A DNA stretch of 64,000 bases from Melghirimyces thermohalophilus (lineage in GTDB: Bacteria; Bacillota; Bacilli; Thermoactinomycetales; DSM-45169), in the NCBI RefSeq assembly GCF_900102685.1, contig NZ_FMZA01000007.1:62001-126000 (forward strand), given 5' to 3'. Under the pieces are notes generated by a model that made no database searches, was not told the DNA's origin, and saw only the letters and a list, made by a program, of their open reading frames with translations. This document shows positions 60,502-64,000 of this stretch, piece by piece. The position numbers were made by a program, and so were the translations under genes. Within the stretch, counting starts at the first letter, position 1. Each line of letters starts with the position of its first letter.

Positions 60502-62715
60502 GTGAATTTGTTTAATCAGTGGGTGGCCGATTTGTCGGCTTGGATCTGGGGACCGCCCATGATTATTTTCCTCTTGGGTGGCGGACTCTTTCTTACGTTT
60601 CGTTTGAAGTTCTTTCAGTTTCGATTTTTTGCCCATGCTATGCGCCAAACTGTCGGAAGAATCAGGCAAAACACCGACCACCTGGAGGGAACATTGACCC
60701 CGTTCCAGGCGTTTACTTCGGCGCTGGCGTCGACGGCGGGAGCGACCAATATTGTCGGTGTGGGAGTCGCTATCGCCATCGGCGGACCTGGGGCCATGTT
60801 CTGGATGTGGGTGATCGCCCTCATCGGGATGGCGAGTAAGTACAGCGAGATCCTGCTCGGGGTGAAATACCGAGAAAAAAATGAAGAGGGCCACTTTGTC
60901 GGCGGACCGATGTACTACATTCAAAAGGGACTCGGTTGGAAATGGTTGGCGGTGATGTTTGCGGGGGGGCTGATGCTGGAAGTGATCCCCAGCTCCATGG
61001 TTCAGTCCAACTCCATCGCTTCCACTGCAAAGCTTTCCTTCGGATGGCCCACCTGGGTGACAGGGATTGTGATGACCATCCTGACAGCGATCGTAGTGTT
61101 TGGCGGCGTGAAGCGAATCGGCAATGTGGCGGAGAAGATCGTTCCCATTATGGTGATTGTCTATCTATTAGGAGCCATCGGCGTGATTTTGATCAACATC
61201 GATCAGCTGCCCGGCGTCTTTCGCGATATTTTCGTCTATGCTTTTACCCCGATTTCCGCTACCGGTGGTTTTGCTGGCGCTGGCGTGATGCTGGCGATCC
61301 GTTGGGGGATGGCTCGAGGGGCTTATTCCAACGAAGCAGGGATGGGGACTGCTTCCATCGCCCACGCCACCGCCCAGACGGACCATCCGGCCCGGCAAGG
61401 GTTGTGGGGACTGTTCAGTGTGACGATGGACACCTTGGTCATCTGCACCGCCAGCGGTTTGGCTGTGCTGTCCGCCGGCACCTGGACGCAGGTGGACAGC
61501 ACCGGCGGGGAAGCGGCGCTGGCACATACAGTTTCCCTCGCTTTCGGACAGTTGTTGGGACCGACTGCCGGTGGACTGTTCGTCTCCTTTTTCCTGCTCA
61601 TCTTCGTGATGACCACGGTTGGGGTGTTGATCTTTTATGGGGAAAAGCAGGCGGAGTATCTGTTCGGTTTAAAATTTTCAAAATTTATGCGTGTCATCTA
61701 TGTCTTGTCCATGTTTGCCGGAGCAGTGGGAGGACTCAAATTCGTCTGGCAGTTCTTGGACATCTTATTGGCCGCGATCGTGGTGCCCAATATGATCGCT
61801 CTGTTATTTATGAGCAAAGAAGTGAAAGAGGAGACGGAAGACTATATTGAAAATGTATACAAAAAGGAGAAAGAAGAGAGAGAAGGCGAGCTAAAACAGG
61901 AAATCTCATGGCGCAAGTGGAATCATGAACAGGGTGTGAGATTTGTTCAAAGGAGGCGATCTTCAATGACCCGGACGTACTCGGTGATGAAAGAGGCGGA
62001 ACCCTTTTATTTTCCGGGGAATAAAACCGGTATCCTGGTCCAGCACGGATTTACCGGAACCACCCAAAGCATGCGGCCATTGGGGGAACACCTGGCGGCG
62101 TGCGGGTACACCGTATACGGACCGCGTCTCAAAGGTCACGGGACTCACTATGAGGAGCTGGAAGGCACCACTTATCAGGATTGGGTCCATTCCGCTGAAG
62201 CTGGTTATTGCAAACTGAAGGAGACCTGTTCCGAAGTATTTGTCGTTGGCCTGTCCATGGGGGGCACCCTCGCCCTCCATCTGGCCCATCGCTTTCCGGA
62301 GACCCGGGGCATCGTCTTGATCAATGCGGCGTTGGAGATTACCAATCTGGATCAATTGGTCACCTTGAAGGAACCCCGTTTTCTGGATGCCATCGGATCC
62401 GACATCAAAGCGGAGGGGGTTGAGGAGCTGGCTTATGAGAAAATCCCGCTGAAGTCGGTAAAGGAATTTGCCGAATTGGCGACCCGAACCAGGGAGAAAG
62501 TCTCCTCGATCTCCACTCCGACCTTGATCCTGGTCTCCCGTGAGGATCATGTGGTTCCTCCTGCCAACTCCCGATGGATCGAGGATCAACTTCGATCGGA
62601 GGACAAAAGGGTGGTAACGCTGGAGAACTCCTACCATGTGGCCACCTTGGACAACGACAAACAGCGGATTCAACAGGAAACGGAAGCATTTATCCAAAAC
62701 CGGGCGCAAGCTTAA
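60502..62715 (+). CDS. AGCS sodium:alanine symporter fused in frame to an esterase
   Basis: A 737-codon ORF. Residues 1-about 465 are a complete AGCS-family Na+/amino-acid symporter with about eleven helices (AFTSALASTAGATNIVGVGV, GGPMYYIQKGLGWKW, WGMARGAYSNEAGMGTASIA). A charged linker (NVYKKEKEEREGELKQE) follows, and then, with no stop codon, a full alpha/beta-hydrolase. The GTG at 60502 is chosen since AAAGGAG lies 8 nt upstream. Bacterial symporters of this family end near the linker, so the fusion looks like stop-codon loss. The hydrolase has its own ribosome site. Confidence 0.85.
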   Translation: MNLFNQWVADLSAWIWGPPMIIFLLGGGLFLTFRLKFFQFRFFAHAMRQTVGRIRQNTDHLEGTLTPFQAFTSALASTAGATNIVGVGVAIAIGGPGAMFWMWVIALIGMASKYSEILLGVKYREKNEEGHFVGGPMYYIQKGLGWKWLAVMFAGGLMLEVIPSSMVQSNSIASTAKLSFGWPTWVTGIVMTILTAIVVFGGVKRIGNVAEKIVPIMVIVYLLGAIGVILINIDQLPGVFRDIFVYAFTPISATGGFAGAGVMLAIRWGMARGAYSNEAGMGTASIAHATAQTDHPARQGLWGLFSVTMDTLVICTASGLAVLSAGTWTQVDSTGGEAALAHTVSLAFGQLLGPTAGGLFVSFFLLIFVMTTVGVLIFYGEKQAEYLFGLKFSKFMRVIYVLSMFAGAVGGLKFVWQFLDILLAAIVVPNMIALLFMSKEVKEETEDYIENVYKKEKEEREGELKQEISWRKWNHEQGVRFVQRRRSSMTRTYSVMKEAEPFYFPGNKTGILVQHGFTGTTQSMRPLGEHLAACGYTVYGPRLKGHGTHYEELEGTTYQDWVHSAEAGYCKLKETCSEVFVVGLSMGGTLALHLAHRFPETRGIVLINAALEITNLDQLVTLKEPRFLDAIGSDIKAEGVEELAYEKIPLKSVKEFAELATRTREKVSSISTPTLILVSREDHVVPPANSRWIEDQLRSEDKRVVTLENSYHVATLDNDKQRIQQETEAFIQNRAQA
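61966..62715 (+). CDS. Est30-like carboxylesterase, separately startable within the fused ORF
   Basis: A 249-residue alpha/beta-hydrolase of the small thermostable carboxylesterase type: oxyanion HGFTGTTQSMRPLGEHLA, nucleophile in VVGLSMGGTLALHLA (Ser about 94), Asp in SREDHVVPP and His in NSYHVATLD. It hydrolyses short-chain esters in the cytoplasm. AAAGGAGG lies 9 nt before the ATG at 61966, so a free esterase is probably made even though the symporter frame reads through. Confidence 0.88.
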   Translation: MTRTYSVMKEAEPFYFPGNKTGILVQHGFTGTTQSMRPLGEHLAACGYTVYGPRLKGHGTHYEELEGTTYQDWVHSAEAGYCKLKETCSEVFVVGLSMGGTLALHLAHRFPETRGIVLINAALEITNLDQLVTLKEPRFLDAIGSDIKAEGVEELAYEKIPLKSVKEFAELATRTREKVSSISTPTLILVSREDHVVPPANSRWIEDQLRSEDKRVVTLENSYHVATLDNDKQRIQQETEAFIQNRAQA

Positions 62716-62733
62716 ACGGGTTTTCCCGTGATT

Positions 62734-62766
62734 CGTCAACGGGCAATCACCCGTTGGCGTTTTTTA
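62734..62766 (+). terminator. Terminator of the symporter-esterase unit
   Basis: CGTCAACGGG/CCCGTTGGCG stem (one mismatch) and T6. Confidence 0.88.
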
Positions 62767-62844
62767 TGGTATGGTTTTTGTTGAGAAAAATAAAGGGTAT
62801 CCCATGAAAAGGGTACAACAATACACGTGAAAAGGTGGGGGATC

Positions 62845-63291
62845 ATGGCGCAACATGAATTTCATCTGACAGCAGAGTGGAACGGCGGCCGAAATGCGGA
62901 AGGAACGATCCGCGCTGGCAATTTGGATACGAAGATCTCCATCCCGAAGGAGATGGGAGGTCCGGGAGTAGGGACCAACCCTGACGAAATGCTGATCGGA
63001 GCGGCCGCTACCTGTTATTTGATCACTTTGGCGGCGATGTTGGAGAGAAAACAGATCCCGGTAGACAAGCTCACCCTGGAAACGACAGGGGTGGTGAGCG
63101 AAAACCGGGGACGCCTCAAGTTTGAAAGCATCACCCATTACCCCCATGTGGTGCTGGGTACAGAGGTGACAGAGCAACAAGTGGAGGAAGCCAAAGGATT
63201 TACGGAAAAAGCGGAACAATCCTGTATGATTTCCAATGCCCTTCGTGGAAACGTGGAACTGGCGGTCGAAGCCCGTGTGGAAAAAGCGTGA
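62845..63291 (+). CDS. OsmC-family peroxiredoxin-like protein
   Basis: A 148-residue protein with the two OsmC cysteines in GAAATCYLITLAAML (about 58) and AEQSCMISNALRG (about 125), and the GTNPDEMLIGAA signature. Family members reduce organic hydroperoxides; the SACK-like subgroup is also common. ATG 62845 with AAAAGGTGGGGG upstream is chosen over an earlier in-frame GTG. Single gene with its own terminator. Confidence 0.9.
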   Translation: MAQHEFHLTAEWNGGRNAEGTIRAGNLDTKISIPKEMGGPGVGTNPDEMLIGAAATCYLITLAAMLERKQIPVDKLTLETTGVVSENRGRLKFESITHYPHVVLGTEVTEQQVEEAKGFTEKAEQSCMISNALRGNVELAVEARVEKA

Positions 63292-63298
63292 TCAAACA

Positions 63299-63337
63299 AA
63301 TCCCTGTCCTCGATAGAAGGGGGACAGGGATTTTTAC
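63299..63337. terminator. Bidirectional terminator between osmC-type and yhzD-type genes
   Basis: 10-bp stem ATCCCTGTCC/GGACAGGGAT with T5, between convergent genes. Confidence 0.88.
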
Positions 63338-63365
63338 GGTTATATCGGAAGCGCTTTCGACAATG

Positions 63366-63569
63366 TTACGCCTTCGCCTTTTTGCCTTTGTGGCTCAGGA
63401 ACTCGACCAGACGCCCCGAGGTGTGCACGATCCGAAAGGGGTGTTCCTGAACATCGTTCTCCCGCAGGATGGCATGCCCTTTTTCCTTCGCTGCAGAATC
63501 GTCAGTGGCCTCGATGGGTTCATCATACAGCTTGCTCCCGTCCTGATCATAAACGGTTAAGTGATACAA
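63366..63569 (-). CDS. YhzD-like small protein
   Basis: A 67-residue protein, MYHLTVYDQDGSKLYDEPIE at the start and HPFRIVHTSGRLVEFLSHK near the end. The pattern resembles the short YhzD family of Bacillus as I recall it. It starts at TTG with AGGAGG about 8 nt upstream. The C-terminus is Lys-rich. Function unknown. Confidence 0.65.
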   Translation of the reverse strand: MYHLTVYDQDGSKLYDEPIEATDDSAAKEKGHAILRENDVQEHPFRIVHTSGRLVEFLSHKGKKAKA

Positions 63570-63659
63570 TCGATGTGTCCTCCTTTGCTGTGGTTTGATC
63601 CTTTCTATTATACCAAAGAGGAACGCCTTTGCGAAAAGTTCGCAACATGCTAACGGGAT

Positions 63660-64000
63660 TTATCCATGATGGTATCGGATTTGCCGCGTCAAGTCCTCTG
63701 CTCCTATGCGCAGCACAGGCAGAAACACTTCCTTCAGCTTCGCTTCCGTTGTGCGGAGGGTGTGGGTGGAAATATTCATGGCGGCAATCGGTTCTTGCTT
63801 CCGGTTAAAAATAGGGGCCGCGATGGAGTGAAGACCGGCTTCCAGTTCGTTTTTCGCTTCTGCGTACCCTTGCTCGCGATAGGCTTCCAACTGCGCTTCC
63901 AATTCATCGAAATCAGTGATGGTCGCGTCAGTAAAGGCTTCCACCGTCGCCGATTCCCAGACTTGTCTCCTCTCTTCTTCCGGCAGCCAAGCGACCAGGG
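63660..64000 (-). CDS. IclR-family transcriptional regulator, C-terminal part (runs off the right edge)
   Basis: The minus-strand frame is open from the window edge and encodes LVAWLPEEERRQVWES, then GYAEAKNELEAGLHSIAAPI and FNRKQEPIAAMNISTHTLRT. This is the effector-binding domain of IclR regulators, with the family's GLHSIAAPI loop. The N-terminal winged helix lies outside the window. It stops at TAA (complement of 63660-63662). Effector unknown. Confidence 0.88.
   Translation of the reverse strand, partial: LVAWLPEEERRQVWESATVEAFTDATITDFDELEAQLEAYREQGYAEAKNELEAGLHSIAAPIFNRKQEPIAAMNISTHTLRTTEAKLKEVFLPVLRIGAEDLTRQIRYHHG

Overview
The window looks like a chromosome segment of a spore-forming Bacillota. 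Thermoactinomycetaceae-like relatives of Bacillus are my best guess. The reasons are strong AGGAGG-type ribosome binding sites, frequent TTG and GTG starts, moderate GC, a Spo0E-like phosphatase, coproheme decarboxylase HemQ, class D sortases, and a run of genes that in Bacillus subtilis belong to the yut/yum/yui neighbourhood (yutI, yuzD, yuzB, yutM, yumC, yumB, yuiA, yuiB and yuiD equivalents). The taxon is inferred from recalled gene content, not from a search. I saw no rRNA, tRNA, CRISPR array or intact insertion sequence.

Layout. 0-5.3 kb: edge of an Nramp-type transporter, Fe-S assembly proteins, the reverse transsulfuration pair mccA-mccB, a class D sortase and small conserved proteins. 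5.6-8.4 kb: a small repeat protein and an AT-richer, probably acquired large-subunit catalase with a diverged active site. 8.6-18.4 kb: yumC, NADH dehydrogenase, Nudix, hemQ, yui genes and membrane proteins. 18.5-22.3 kb: decay zone (pntA remnant, PaaX regulator, a thioesterase and an aldehyde dehydrogenase that both lost their 5' ends at one junction, and a frameshifted second ferredoxin reductase). 22.5-28.9 kb: MBL hydrolase, FdhF/YdeP oxidoreductase, and a rifampicin-phosphotransferase/PEP-synthase-like enzyme with a TetR-type palindrome upstream. 29.5-33.8 kb: tctCBA tricarboxylate transporter divergent from a zinc dehydrogenase. 33.9-39.1 kb: second decay zone (DUF2512, DUF169, gluconate-dehydrogenase-like subunits) around an intact NhaC antiporter and an odd HPr-like protein.

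39.7-44.9 kb is a tight seven-gene operon: response regulator, histidine kinase, zinc-ribbon membrane protein, Lgt-like membrane protein, TlpA thioredoxin, CcdA and a second class D sortase. It appears to join envelope signalling, extracytoplasmic thiol redox and sortase function. 45.1-51.3 kb is an expanded persulfide/sulfane-sulfur locus: DsrE-like proteins, rhodanese, TusA-rhodanese fusion, rhodanese-persulfide dioxygenase fusion, TusA, TauE/SafE exporter and two CstR-type repressors, with at least five candidate CstR operators. One rhodanese has a perfect Shine-Dalgarno but an ACG where ATG is expected. 51.5-55.8 kb is a third decay zone (AraC, Gfo/Idh/MocA, YdhR, MFS and alcohol dehydrogenase remnants). 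56.3-64 kb returns to intact genes: YyaL-like thioredoxin-domain protein, M32 carboxypeptidase, a sodium:alanine symporter fused in frame to an esterase, OsmC, YhzD and an IclR regulator cut by the window edge.

The broken genes are clustered, while long genes between them (690-870 codons) are intact. This favours genuine pseudogenisation over random sequencing error, although single-indel cases need raw-read confirmation.
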